Assembly: GCF_001766835.1 (NCBI RefSeq)
Contig: NZ_LKEU01000037.1
Coordinates: forward strand, 1-64,000
Source: Acetobacterium wieringae
GTDB taxonomy: Bacteria; Bacillota; Clostridia; Eubacteriales; Eubacteriaceae
Direction: 5' to 3'
Length of the DNA stretch: 64,000 bases
Shown piece after piece: positions 15,433-24,196 of this stretch (position 1 is its first letter; each line of letters opens with the position of its first letter). The notes under the pieces were generated by a model, which was given only the letters and a program-made list of their open reading frames with translations, was not told the origin of the DNA and searched no databases. The position numbers were made by a program, and so were the translations under genes.

Positions 15433-15453
15433 GCCACCTCATCACAAGGTGGC
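15433..15453 (-). terminator. Terminator of the tmRNA gene
   Basis: GCCACCT (15433-15439) pairs with AGGTGGC (15447-15453). On the minus strand the stem is followed by TTTTGTATTTTTT. It lies 31 bases beyond the tmRNA 3' end. Confidence 0.7.
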
Positions 15454-15483
15454 CTTAATTGTATTAATTTTTACGTGCGAATT

Positions 15484-15882
15484 TGGTGGAGGTGAGGGGA
15501 GTCGAACCCCTGTCCGAAAGTCCATTCACAGGAGCTTCTCCGAGTGCAGTCATTGTTTATTTTCTTATTCCCCTCTTTCTCCAATGACATAGAAAAAGTG
15601 GAACCAGCCTCTTGATCGTTAATGGTGCGAGACACTACCAAAAACGGTTCCCTGCTTCAATGAACGCCGAAACCCAAAACCACAGGTTGAGTTGGGAGGC
15701 GTGCAGCATTAATTATGCTGCGAAGTCTTAGTATTAAACTTTAGAGCGAATTACGCTGCTAAAGCTAACCCGTAACTTTTTTCTGTTTTTGCGTTTATAT
15801 TTATGCGCCATTTTTAACGATGATTGGCAACATCGACTCGCTACTCAAGCTTCAAAACCCCCGTCGAAACCAGTACACCCCC
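15484..15882 (-). ncRNA. ssrA: Transfer-messenger RNA (tmRNA)
   Basis: Both tRNA-like ends are present: the 5' end reads GGGGGTGTACTGGTTTCGAC and the 3' end ends in GGGGTTCGACTCCCC plus CACCTCCACCA. They pair as a 7-bp acceptor stem (one G-U), and the T arm and encoded CCA are visible. The tag frame ends GLALAA followed by TAA; with GCA as the resume codon the tag would be AKTEKSYGLALAA. tmRNA rescues stalled ribosomes with SmpB, whose gene lies just upstream. Its 3' end borders the accessory island, a common integration point for phages and genomic islands. Confidence 0.96.
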
Positions 15883-15891
15883 AAATAATAA

Positions 15892-16350
15892 CTAGCCATT
15901 ATGCCGCATGCTTTTTTGAATCCGCCGGTCGGAATCCCGCTCGGCAATGGCATGTCGCTTGTCATAAAGCTTCTTACCTTTAGCCAGGGCCAGTTCCATT
16001 TTAACCCGGCCATCCTTAAAGTACAGTCTCAGTGGTACCAGAGTATAGCCTTCCCGTTGCTTCAGCCCGATCAGTTTTCGGATCTGCTGTTTGTGAAGCA
16101 AGAGCTTTCGGATGCGCAGCGGGTCTTTATTGTAAATATTCCCCTGCTCATAGGGATCGATATGCATCTGATAAACGAAAACCTCGCCGTTGTGGATATC
16201 GGCAAAACTTTCCTTCAGGCTGACTTTTCCGGCCCGGATCGATTTCACTTCCGTCCCTGATAAAACCAGGCCCACCTCATAGGTATCTTCGATGGTAAAA
16301 TCATGACGTGCTTTTCTATTTTTGGCCACAATTTTAATAGTCTCACCCAT
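15892..16350 (-). CDS. smpB: SsrA-binding protein SmpB
   Basis: A 152-residue protein that binds the tRNA-like part of tmRNA and delivers it to stalled ribosomes. Signature segments: [40 protein letters not shown] and [20 protein letters not shown], with the basic C-terminal tail ([12 protein letters not shown]). ATG 16350 has AGGAG 6 bases upstream; an in-frame TTG two codons earlier lacks a site. It lies between rnr and ssrA, the usual rnr-smpB-ssrA order, so the ribosome rescue and RNA decay genes are grouped. Confidence 0.97.
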   Translation of the reverse strand: MGETIKIVAKNRKARHDFTIEDTYEVGLVLSGTEVKSIRAGKVSLKESFADIHNGEVFVYQMHIDPYEQGNIYNKDPLRIRKLLLHKQQIRKLIGLKQREGYTLVPLRLYFKDGRVKMELALAKGKKLYDKRHAIAERDSDRRIQKSMRHNG

Positions 16351-16403
16351 ACGCAACTCCTCTGTTTCTTCTCTAGCATCACATTATAACACGGATTCCT
16401 TAA

Positions 16404-18536
16404 TTAATCCATAGGTACAAAATCAATTTGTTTGGAACTCACGTCAGCTTTTGCCACTTTTATTTTGATTTCCTGGCCCAATCTAAATATCTTTCCCCGA
16501 TGTTCCCCAATATGCTGATGCAGATCCGGGTCATAGTTATAATAATCATCCTTTAAATCTGCCAGCCGCACCAGACCTTCGATGGTATTTTCCAGTTCAA
16601 CAAAAAAGCCAAAGGAGGTAACCCCACTAATCCGCCCGGTAAATTCATCACCAAGATGGCGGGTCATGTACTCGGTCATCTTGAGCTTGGTGATTTCCCG
16701 TTCGATGTTCTCCGCCCGGCGCTCTGTTTCAGATGCGTGGCTGGCCACCGCATCAATATTTTTCTCCAGATAATCCAATGATTTTTTATTGATTTTTCCA
16801 GTCATCGCCTTGGCCAGATAGCGGTGGACAAAAAGATCCGGGTAGCGACGGATCGGTGAAGTAAAGTGGGTGTAAAAGCTTGCCCCGAGGGCATAGTGAC
16901 CCAGATTACGGCCTTCATAAACGGCCTGTTGCATGGTCCTTAGCATCAGCAGGGTAATCACCCGTTCTTCATTTTTACCTTCAATATCTACTACCAACTG
17001 CTGAAAGTCGTGACCGGAAGGTACCTGATCGTCGTTTTTCCCCAGCTTAAAGCCGTAGCGATTGATAAAGGTGCGAAAGGCGACCAGCTTTTCAGGGTGA
17101 GGTTCGGGATGGTTCCTAAAAATAAACGGTGCATCCAGTTTGGAGACGTGCTCGGCGATGGTTTCATTGCAGACCAGCATAAACTCTTCAATGATGCGGT
17201 GAGAAATCAACCGCTCATCAATGATCACTTCTTCAGGAAACCCATGATTATCCAGTAATATCTTGGCTTCAGGGAAATCAAAATTAATTGCCCCCCGGTT
17301 TAAGCGGCGCTTGACCCGCAGAATTTCATGCAGCTCCTCCATTAACACCAGTTCACTGCGAAAGGGTTTTAGCTCAGCGGCTTCATCGATCCGGTCGGCC
17401 AGCAGCGCATTAACCTTTTTATAGGTCATCCGTGCCTTGGAACAGATCACCGATTTAAAAATATCATAGCGCACTACCTGGCCATCTTTATTGATTTCCA
17501 TTTCACAACTGAAAGTCAGTCGGTCCTTGTTGGGCACCAGACTGCAGACATCATTGGAAAGCTTAAACGGCAACATCGGCACTACCCGATCGACCACATA
17601 GACGCTGGTGCCCCGTTCCAGGGCGGACTCATCAATGGCACTGCCCGGCCGGACATAGTGGCTGACATCAGCAATGTGCACCCCCAGCAAAAAATTACCA
17701 TCTTTTGTTTGGGTTAGCGAAACGGCATCATCAAAGTCCTTGGCATCATCTCCATCGATGGTAAAAATCTGCTGGTCCCGCAGATCCCGCCGTTTTTCCA
17801 GTTCACTCTCCGATATCCGGTCGCTTAACTGATTGGTTTCCCGCTCCACGTCATTGGAGAAATCCATCGGGATGTCATATTCTTTAATGACTGAGAGGAT
17901 ATCAATCCCCGGTTCGCTTTCATTACCAAGAATTTCCAGGATCTCGCCTTCGGGATTTTTACCAGTCTCCGACCAGGAGACGATCTGGGTGACCACCTTA
18001 TCGCCGGTTACAGCTTTTCGACCCCGCCGTTCGGGAATAAAAATATCCTTACAAAGGCGATCATTATCCGGTACCACAAAACCAAAGCCCTTGCCTTTTT
18101 GATAACGGCCAATAATTTTCTGATGTCCTCGGGCAATGATTTCGACCACTTCTCCTTCTGGTCGTTTATCTCCCGGTTTAGACGTTAGGCGCACCCAGAC
18201 AGTATCCATGTCCAGAGCGCCATGGAGGGCCTTCTCGGGAATAAAAACATCTTCCGAGAAAATCGAGTAATCCGGAATAACAAAACCAAAGCCCCGCTGG
18301 TTGCCCCGCAGCACCCCAACGATTTTAGGAGCACCATTGCCCTTTTTGTAAGTGCCGTTGCCGTCTTTCTCGACCTTACATTTGACTTCCAGTTCTTTTA
18401 ACACATGGGACAGCATCTGGCGATCCTTCTTTTTAGACAAACCGATAAAATCCGATAATTGATCGAACGTCATATTTCGATATTTTTTATCATTCATCAA
18501 ACGCTTGACAATGCGTTTTAATTCTTTGGTTTTCAT
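16404..18536 (-). CDS. rnr: Ribonuclease R
   Basis: A 710-residue 3'-5' exoribonuclease that degrades structured RNA and acts with tmRNA in decay of stalled messages. Domains in order: N-terminal helix-turn-helix, two cold-shock-type segments (RGFGFVIPDYSIFSEDVFIP and GKGFGFVVPDNDRLCKDIFI), the RNB catalytic domain with DGDDAKDFDDAVSL near residue 265 (acidic metal ligands present), and a C-terminal S1 domain (GRISGVTSFGFFVELENTIE). The C-terminus is shorter than in enterobacteria, as usual in Firmicutes. ATG 18536 follows GGAG by 6 bases; a GTG at 18551 overlapping the mutS stop is an alternative. Confidence 0.95.
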   Translation of the reverse strand: MKTKELKRIVKRLMNDKKYRNMTFDQLSDFIGLSKKKDRQMLSHVLKELEVKCKVEKDGNGTYKKGNGAPKIVGVLRGNQRGFGFVIPDYSIFSEDVFIPEKALHGALDMDTVWVRLTSKPGDKRPEGEVVEIIARGHQKIIGRYQKGKGFGFVVPDNDRLCKDIFIPERRGRKAVTGDKVVTQIVSWSETGKNPEGEILEILGNESEPGIDILSVIKEYDIPMDFSNDVERETNQLSDRISESELEKRRDLRDQQIFTIDGDDAKDFDDAVSLTQTKDGNFLLGVHIADVSHYVRPGSAIDESALERGTSVYVVDRVVPMLPFKLSNDVCSLVPNKDRLTFSCEMEINKDGQVVRYDIFKSVICSKARMTYKKVNALLADRIDEAAELKPFRSELVLMEELHEILRVKRRLNRGAINFDFPEAKILLDNHGFPEEVIIDERLISHRIIEEFMLVCNETIAEHVSKLDAPFIFRNHPEPHPEKLVAFRTFINRYGFKLGKNDDQVPSGHDFQQLVVDIEGKNEERVITLLMLRTMQQAVYEGRNLGHYALGASFYTHFTSPIRRYPDLFVHRYLAKAMTGKINKKSLDYLEKNIDAVASHASETERRAENIEREITKLKMTEYMTRHLGDEFTGRISGVTSFGFFVELENTIEGLVRLADLKDDYYNYDPDLHQHIGEHRGKIFRLGQEIKIKVAKADVSSKQIDFVPMD

Positions 18537-18550
18537 CTTTACTCCGATCA

Positions 18551-21196
18551 CTATAGTTTTTTTCGTAATTGGTCGATCACAATCATGACTTCCAGGGGGC
18601 TCATTTTTTCAATTTGCATTTCCCGAATGGTTTCGAGTGCTTCTGCTTCGGCATCGGTCATCGTCTGAGCAACATCAAAGAAATTCAACTGGTTGCCGCT
18701 GTCACCGTATAGAACCGTCGGTTCGGCCACCAGCAGCTCCTGGCGGTAGGTATCTTCGCCCGATTCCAGATGGCCAAGAATTTCCTGAGCCCGCCGGGTG
18801 ACTCCGGCCGGAAAACCGGCCAGCTTGGCGACTTCAATGCCATAACTCTGATCAGCTGGACCGGGAATGATTTTTCTTAAAAAGATCACTCCATCGGGGG
18901 TATCCTTAAGCCGGATAGAAAAATTCTTAATCCCCGGTTTTAAGGTTTCCAGCTCAGTCAGTTCATGATAATGGGTGGCAAACAAGGTTTTGGCCCCGAT
19001 GCTGTCCGGATTGTGGAGATATTCCACCACCGCCCAGGCAATGCTGATGCCGTCAAAAGTAGAGGTGCCCCGACCGATTTCATCAAGGATTACCAGACTG
19101 CGGGCGCTGGCATTTTTTAAGATATTGGCCACCTCGGTCATTTCCACCATAAAAGTACTCTGACCACTGGCCAGATCGTCACTGGCTCCGACCCGGGTAA
19201 AAATCCGGTCGACGACGCCGATGCTGGCCGCATCGGCAGGAACAAAGGAACCAATCTGAGCCATCAGGGTAATAATCGCCACCTGGCGGATAAAGGTCGA
19301 TTTCCCGGCCATATTTGGTCCGGTAATAATCAGCATCCGCTGATCATCCTGATTGAGTAGACAATCGTTACCAATAAAATGGTTGGTTCCAATCATATCC
19401 TCCACCACCGGATGGCGACCGTTTTTGATCAGTATCGTACTGTCTTCCCGAATCTCCGGACAGACAAAACGGTTTTGAAGCGCCACTGCCGCCAACGCAT
19501 AGATGGCATCGAGTTCCGCCACTTCCCGGGCTTTTTGCTGAATCCGGGGGATTTCTTTGAGCAGACCATCACGGATTTCCTGAAACACCTGGGTTTCGCA
19601 GCGGAGCAACCCTTCCTGGGCTCCGAGAATCCGACTTTCCATTTCTTTTAGCTCCGGCGTAAAATAGCGCTCGGCATTGGCCAAGGTCTGTTTACGAATA
19701 TAGTCCTCCGGTACCTGGTCAAAATTACTTTTGGTCACCTCAATAAAATAGCCAAAGACCCGGTTATATTTCACCTTCAAATTTTTTATCCCGGTGCGCT
19801 CCCGCTCCTGGCATTCCAGATCGCAAATCCAGTCCTGACCCTTCTCAGCAGCTTCCCGAAACGCATCGATTTCTGGATGGAAGCCGGTTTTAATCACGTG
19901 TCCGTCTTTTAGAACCAGTGGGGCCTGATCATCGATCGCCTGCTCAATTTGTTCCCATATATCAGTAAGCAGCTCATCCGGATCAAACAGTGCAGTAAGT
20001 GGTTCTGCGTCCAGCTGCACCACAAAATCCCGGATTAATGGCAGCGCCCCCAGTGATTGTTTGAGGGCCAGCAGATCCCGGGGATTGACGGTGCCAAAAG
20101 CCAGCTTGCCACAGAGCCGTTCCAGATCATAAACCCTAGTCATAATCGTTTTAAACGATGGTAGATCGGCGGCATGATTAAAAAAAGCTGCCACCCCACC
20201 CTGACGCTTAAGAATCGCATCACGATTTAAAAGCGGCGCCTCGACCCAGCGGCGTAGGGTGCGTCCGCCCATGGCGGTAACAGTCTTATCCAGAACCCCA
20301 AGCAGACTGCCTTTTTTTTCCAAGGTTCTAAGGGTCTGGGTCAGCTCCAGATTGCGCCGGGTCGACAAATCCAGCACCATATAGTCCCTACTGTTATAAT
20401 AGCGGATCGTTTTAATATGGGTCAGGGCCCGTTTCTGAGTTTCATCGAGATAAAGTAGCAGTGCCCCGGCGGCAGCAATGGCATGATCCCGGCGCTCCAG
20501 ATCAAGCGCCCCCAGAGCAAAAACCTGAAACTGTTCAGTAATCCGCTGGCTGCCGTTTTTGACCGAGAAGTATTTTTCCGGATAAAGACTGGCCAGTATT
20601 CCAAAACGGTTTTCGATCAGGGTCAATGCCTGACCGTCTTTAAACAGTGCCCCATTAAGAATCACCTCAGCCGGTAATAACCGCCCGATTTCATCGGACA
20701 GCTGGGACAGCCACTGATCGCGACTTCTGGCTTCGATCTGGGTGACGTAAAAATCCCCGGTTGAAACATCCAGACTGGCTATCCCGAGGCTATTGTTTTC
20801 CAGAAATAGGGCCATCAGATAATTGTTTTTCTTGGATTCCAGCAATTTTCCTTCAGAGATGGTACCCGGCGAAATCACCCGAATAATTTCCCGACGGACA
20901 ATCCCCTTGGCTTCTTTGGGGTCTTCAACCTGTTCGCAGATGGCTACCTTATAACCTTTTTCGACCAGCCGGGTAATATAGTTCTGGGCCGCATGATGGG
21001 GCACCCCACACATCGGCGCCCGTTCTTCCAGCCCGCAATCCCGGCCAGTCAGGGCAATTTCCAGCTCCCGGGAAGCAGTCAGGGCATCATCGAAAAACAT
21101 CTCATAGAAGTCACCAAGCCGAAAGAAAAGCAGGGCCTCCGGTACCTCCTCATGAATTTGCAGGTATTGGGTCATCATTGGAGTGAGCTGCGCCAT
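18551..21196 (-). CDS. mutS: DNA mismatch repair protein MutS
   Basis: An 881-residue mismatch-recognition ATPase. The N-terminal mismatch domain has the Phe-x-Glu motif in RLGDFYEMFFDDA. The C-terminal ATPase shows Walker A TGPNMAGKSTFIRQ, then DEIGRGTSTFDGISIAWAV and FATHYHELTELE. ATG 21196 has AGGAGG 6 bases upstream; the frame extends 10 codons further. The start lies inside the last codons of miaB (46-base overlap), so mutS and miaB are co-transcribed; the usual partner mutL is not in the window. All motifs are intact. Confidence 0.97.
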   Translation of the reverse strand: MAQLTPMMTQYLQIHEEVPEALLFFRLGDFYEMFFDDALTASRELEIALTGRDCGLEERAPMCGVPHHAAQNYITRLVEKGYKVAICEQVEDPKEAKGIVRREIIRVISPGTISEGKLLESKKNNYLMALFLENNSLGIASLDVSTGDFYVTQIEARSRDQWLSQLSDEIGRLLPAEVILNGALFKDGQALTLIENRFGILASLYPEKYFSVKNGSQRITEQFQVFALGALDLERRDHAIAAAGALLLYLDETQKRALTHIKTIRYYNSRDYMVLDLSTRRNLELTQTLRTLEKKGSLLGVLDKTVTAMGGRTLRRWVEAPLLNRDAILKRQGGVAAFFNHAADLPSFKTIMTRVYDLERLCGKLAFGTVNPRDLLALKQSLGALPLIRDFVVQLDAEPLTALFDPDELLTDIWEQIEQAIDDQAPLVLKDGHVIKTGFHPEIDAFREAAEKGQDWICDLECQERERTGIKNLKVKYNRVFGYFIEVTKSNFDQVPEDYIRKQTLANAERYFTPELKEMESRILGAQEGLLRCETQVFQEIRDGLLKEIPRIQQKAREVAELDAIYALAAVALQNRFVCPEIREDSTILIKNGRHPVVEDMIGTNHFIGNDCLLNQDDQRMLIITGPNMAGKSTFIRQVAIITLMAQIGSFVPADAASIGVVDRIFTRVGASDDLASGQSTFMVEMTEVANILKNASARSLVILDEIGRGTSTFDGISIAWAVVEYLHNPDSIGAKTLFATHYHELTELETLKPGIKNFSIRLKDTPDGVIFLRKIIPGPADQSYGIEVAKLAGFPAGVTRRAQEILGHLESGEDTYRQELLVAEPTVLYGDSGNQLNFFDVAQTMTDAEAEALETIREMQIEKMSPLEVMIVIDQLRKKL

Positions 21197-22568
21197 CGGT
21201 GTCCTCCTGTGGAATTTTTTCACCATCCAGACTAAAGGTTTTGGCCTGGGTAATCTTAACCATCAGCTGTTTGCCAATATCGCCGGGTTCACCGGGAAAA
21301 TTGACCACCTTCCCGGTTCGGGTCCGGCCAGTCAGCCGTTCGGGGTTGTTGCGGCTGGTTTCTTCCACCAGCACTTCCACCACCTGATTTTGATAAGTCT
21401 GATTGATGTCGTGGCTGATCCGATGGAGCACTTCCAGGCAGCGGTTGATCCGTTCATGCTTAACCGAGTCGGGAATCTGATCGGCCATGGTTGCTGCCGG
21501 AGTGCCAGTGCGGATCGAATATAAAAAGGTAAAGGCTGAGTCAAAGTGACACAACTCAATCACTTTGAGGGTCTCTAAAAAATCTTCTTCCGTTTCCCCA
21601 GGAAAGCCGACAATCAGATCGGTGGTGATGGCCACCCCGGGAATTTTTTTGCGGATCGCGTCAACCCGATTGAGAATATCATCCTGGGTATATTTGCGGT
21701 TCATCGCTTTTAAGACCCGGCTGCTGCCGGATTGGATCGGCAGATGGATATAATTACAAACCTTGTCACACTCGGCGATGGCATCAATCACCGCATCGGT
21801 GAGATCTTTTGGGTGGGAGGTCATAAATCGGATCCGTTTGAGTTTTTCAATGGTATTAAGCTGTCGCAATAAATTGGCAAAATTTACCTCATCCCCCAGA
21901 TCATTGCCGTAAGAATTGACGTTTTGGCCCAGCAGTGTCACCTCCACACAACCATCGGCCACCAAGGCGGCGACCTCGGAAAAAATACGCTCCGGCTGGC
22001 GGCTGACTTCCCGGCCCCGGGTATAGGGCACAATGCAGTAGGTGCAGAAATTGTTGCAGCCATTCATAATGGTCACAAAGCCCTTAAAGGGATATTTGCG
22101 GTCCACCGGCAGATCTTCAATGATCGTATCGGAATCTTCCCAGACCTCCACCAGCCGCTTGCCATTGACCATGTAGTTGTTAAGCATCTGCGGCAACTGA
22201 TGAAAATTATGGGTCCCAAAAACCAGATCAACCTGGGGATATTTGGTGACAATCTGATTGACGATTTCGGGCTGCTGCATCATGCAGCCGCAGACCGCCA
22301 GAATTAAATCAGGATTATTTTTCTTAACCGTCTTATAGGCGCCAATATTGCCAAAGACCCGCTCGTCGGCGTTTTCCCGAACCGAGCAGGTGTTAAGAAT
22401 GACCAGACCGGCCTTGTTGACATCCATTTCTTCGACGTAGCCCAGGGCTTTTAACATTCCCGAAATTTTTTCGGAGTCATTTTCATTCATCTGACATCCG
22501 AAGGTAAAAATACGAAAACTGCGGGACGCATTGTTTAAGATTCGTTGTGCAGGTTTTTTCTTGCTCAT
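21150..22568 (-). CDS. miaB: tRNA-2-methylthio-N6-dimethylallyladenosine synthase MiaB
   Basis: A 472-residue radical SAM methylthiotransferase that adds the 2-methylthio group to i6A37 of tRNAs. The N-terminal UPF0004 domain carries FGCQMNENDSE, NTCSVRENA and VCGCMMQQ cysteines (second cluster). The radical SAM motif is NNFCTYCIVPYTRG, and a TRAM domain closes the protein (VVEVLVEETSRN to GKQLMVKITQAKTFSL). AGGAG stands 12 bases before ATG 22568. The C-terminus is a short acidic extension that overlaps mutS. The miaB-mutS order is common in Clostridia. Confidence 0.96.
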   Translation of the reverse strand: MSKKKPAQRILNNASRSFRIFTFGCQMNENDSEKISGMLKALGYVEEMDVNKAGLVILNTCSVRENADERVFGNIGAYKTVKKNNPDLILAVCGCMMQQPEIVNQIVTKYPQVDLVFGTHNFHQLPQMLNNYMVNGKRLVEVWEDSDTIIEDLPVDRKYPFKGFVTIMNGCNNFCTYCIVPYTRGREVSRQPERIFSEVAALVADGCVEVTLLGQNVNSYGNDLGDEVNFANLLRQLNTIEKLKRIRFMTSHPKDLTDAVIDAIAECDKVCNYIHLPIQSGSSRVLKAMNRKYTQDDILNRVDAIRKKIPGVAITTDLIVGFPGETEEDFLETLKVIELCHFDSAFTFLYSIRTGTPAATMADQIPDSVKHERINRCLEVLHRISHDINQTYQNQVVEVLVEETSRNNPERLTGRTRTGKVVNFPGEPGDIGKQLMVKITQAKTFSLDGEKIPQEDTDGAAHSNDDPIPANS

Positions 22569-22600
22569 GCTATTTTGTTTCTCCTAAGATCTGAATAAAT

Positions 22601-22770
22601 TAGGCAATTGCGAAACTGCCGTGAGCTTTGCGCCCAGTTTCGCACGAAACAATTTTTACACTGTACGGCGGACAGTTCTCTGAACTGTTCGCCTACACGT
22701 TACAAAATTGTTTGTGGAAACTGCACCCAAAGCAACCATTGTTCAGTGCTTTTTATTTCTCAATTACCTA
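22601..22770. mobile_element. MITE-like palindromic element with flanking direct repeats
   Basis: A 170-base element bounded by imperfect 10-bp terminal inverted repeats (TAGGCAATTG at 22601-22610, CAATTACCTA at 22761-22770). It is flanked by an exact 11-bp direct repeat TCTGAATAAAT (22590-22600 and 22771-22781). Inside are nested inverted repeats: AAACAATTTT/AAAATTGTTT (22647-22656 and 22704-22713) and ACAGTTC-TCT-GAACTGT at the centre (22672-22688). It has no transposase and would need one in trans. It sits in the intergenic region before miaB, downstream of the efflux gene. Confidence 0.6.
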
Positions 22771-22811
22771 TCTGAATAAATTAATCGGGACTTGCTTGCC
22801 CGGCTACCGAT

Positions 22812-24032
22812 TTAAACACAAAACTCGTCCTGATTGGGGACATAGTGATTATAATCAACCGTAATCACGGCGTGATAGGTCGGGTTTATTTTGTATATTT
22901 CATTGGCAATCATCATGCTCAGCTCCTCATCACTCCACGGTGCATCGTAGGGAACCACCACATCAAAAATCAGGTTGGAATGGTTATACCCCCACACCAC
23001 TCGAAAATCGTGGATGTGAATCTCCGGTGAAAGTCCGGCAATGGTCTGTTCCACCTGTTCTTTCAGCGCCGTCGTTTTTTCATCGTTAGTTATAACCGGA
23101 TCAAGATGAATAATCAGATGAATGTTCAGATCTTTAAGAAAATCCCGTTCAATCTGATCGATGACACTGTGGCTGATCAGGCAGTCGAGTTCCGCCGGTA
23201 CCTCACAGTGCACTGAGGCATAGGTTTGGGTTTCCCCATAGCTATGAATCATCAGATCATGAAGACCAATGATGTGTTCGTAACTACGGATTTTTTCATA
23301 AATCTGATCGACCAGTTCATTCGACGGCGCTGTGCCCAGAAGCGGGCTGATGGTTTCACGAACCAGATTGATGCCACTGATGATAATGAAAATGGCCACC
23401 ACCACCCCCATATAACCATCGAGGTCAAAGCCGGTCAAATAGGTAATGATGGTTGCCACCAATACGGCCGAGGTTGCCAGAATATCGTTGCGGCTGTCAA
23501 TGGCAGTCGCCATCAGCGTCAGCGAGTTGATGGTTTTCCCGATTTTTCGATAAAACAGGCATTGCCACAGCTTAATCAAAATCGCAATGATCAAAACCAC
23601 CACCGTAATCATGCTAAACTGGGGCAATTCCGGATGGAGAATTTTATCAAACGAACTCTCAATCAGCTGTAACCCTAAAAAAAGAATAATAAAGGAAACC
23701 ACCAATCCGGAAATATATTCCATCCGCTGATGACCAAAGGGATGGTCGGCATCGGCCGGTTTGCCGGACAGTTTAAAACCCAGCAGGGTCACCAGTGATG
23801 AGCCGGAGTCGGACAGATTGTTGACCGCATCGGCGGTGATCGAAATGCTGTTAAAAACCAGTCCGATAGTTATTTTAATGAAAAATAGCAACAGATTTGA
23901 AGCAATCCCCATGATACTGGCCAATTTTCCGTAGTTTTCCCGCACCCGGGAATTTCCGGTATTCTCATAATTTTTGATCAGCTTTCTTACTAATATATTT
24001 GTCACAACGCTATTCCTTCCCAGATCATTCAC
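22812..24032 (-). CDS. Cation diffusion facilitator family transporter
   Basis: A 406-residue proton-coupled metal efflux protein. Residues ~35-225 contain about six membrane spans, with the family metal-site sequences ISITADAVNNLSDSGSS and DADHPFGHQRMEYISGL. The C-terminal cytosolic part (from ~230) forms the metallochaperone-like dimerisation domain, plus an extension with a second copy-like fold (VRVVWGYNHSNLIFDVVVPY region). Specificity (Zn, Mn, Fe or Co) cannot be read here. ATG 24032 has GGAG only 4-5 bases away; GTG 24005, with AAGGA at 8 bases, is an alternative start giving 397 residues. No neighbour suggests the substrate. Confidence 0.88.
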   Translation of the reverse strand: MNDLGRNSVVTNILVRKLIKNYENTGNSRVRENYGKLASIMGIASNLLLFFIKITIGLVFNSISITADAVNNLSDSGSSLVTLLGFKLSGKPADADHPFGHQRMEYISGLVVSFIILFLGLQLIESSFDKILHPELPQFSMITVVVLIIAILIKLWQCLFYRKIGKTINSLTLMATAIDSRNDILATSAVLVATIITYLTGFDLDGYMGVVVAIFIIISGINLVRETISPLLGTAPSNELVDQIYEKIRSYEHIIGLHDLMIHSYGETQTYASVHCEVPAELDCLISHSVIDQIERDFLKDLNIHLIIHLDPVITNDEKTTALKEQVEQTIAGLSPEIHIHDFRVVWGYNHSNLIFDVVVPYDAPWSDEELSMMIANEIYKINPTYHAVITVDYNHYVPNQDEFCV

Positions 24033-24164
24033 TCCAGTTATCCCAAATTCAATTATCCGATACCACTAAATTCCTGGCCACGTTTTTAAAAAACTGGTAA
24101 ATTTAGCCATTAACTTCATCTGATTATTATAACCCAAAATCTTCAAATCACCAAACAAAGAGAA

Positions 24165-24189
24165 AAAATCCCGGTAATTCCGGGATTTT
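24165..24189 (-). terminator. Terminator after the NAD(P)HX repair gene
   Basis: AAAATCCCGG (24165-24174) pairs perfectly with CCGGGATTTT (24180-24189) over a 5-base loop; on the minus strand a T run follows. It separates the nnr gene from the efflux gene. Confidence 0.85.
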
Positions 24190-24196
24190 GAACAAC

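Noticed and set aside
15261..15458. 65-codon plus-strand ORF next to ssrA
   Set aside because: Low-complexity, no ribosome site, and it runs through the repeats and the tmRNA terminator.
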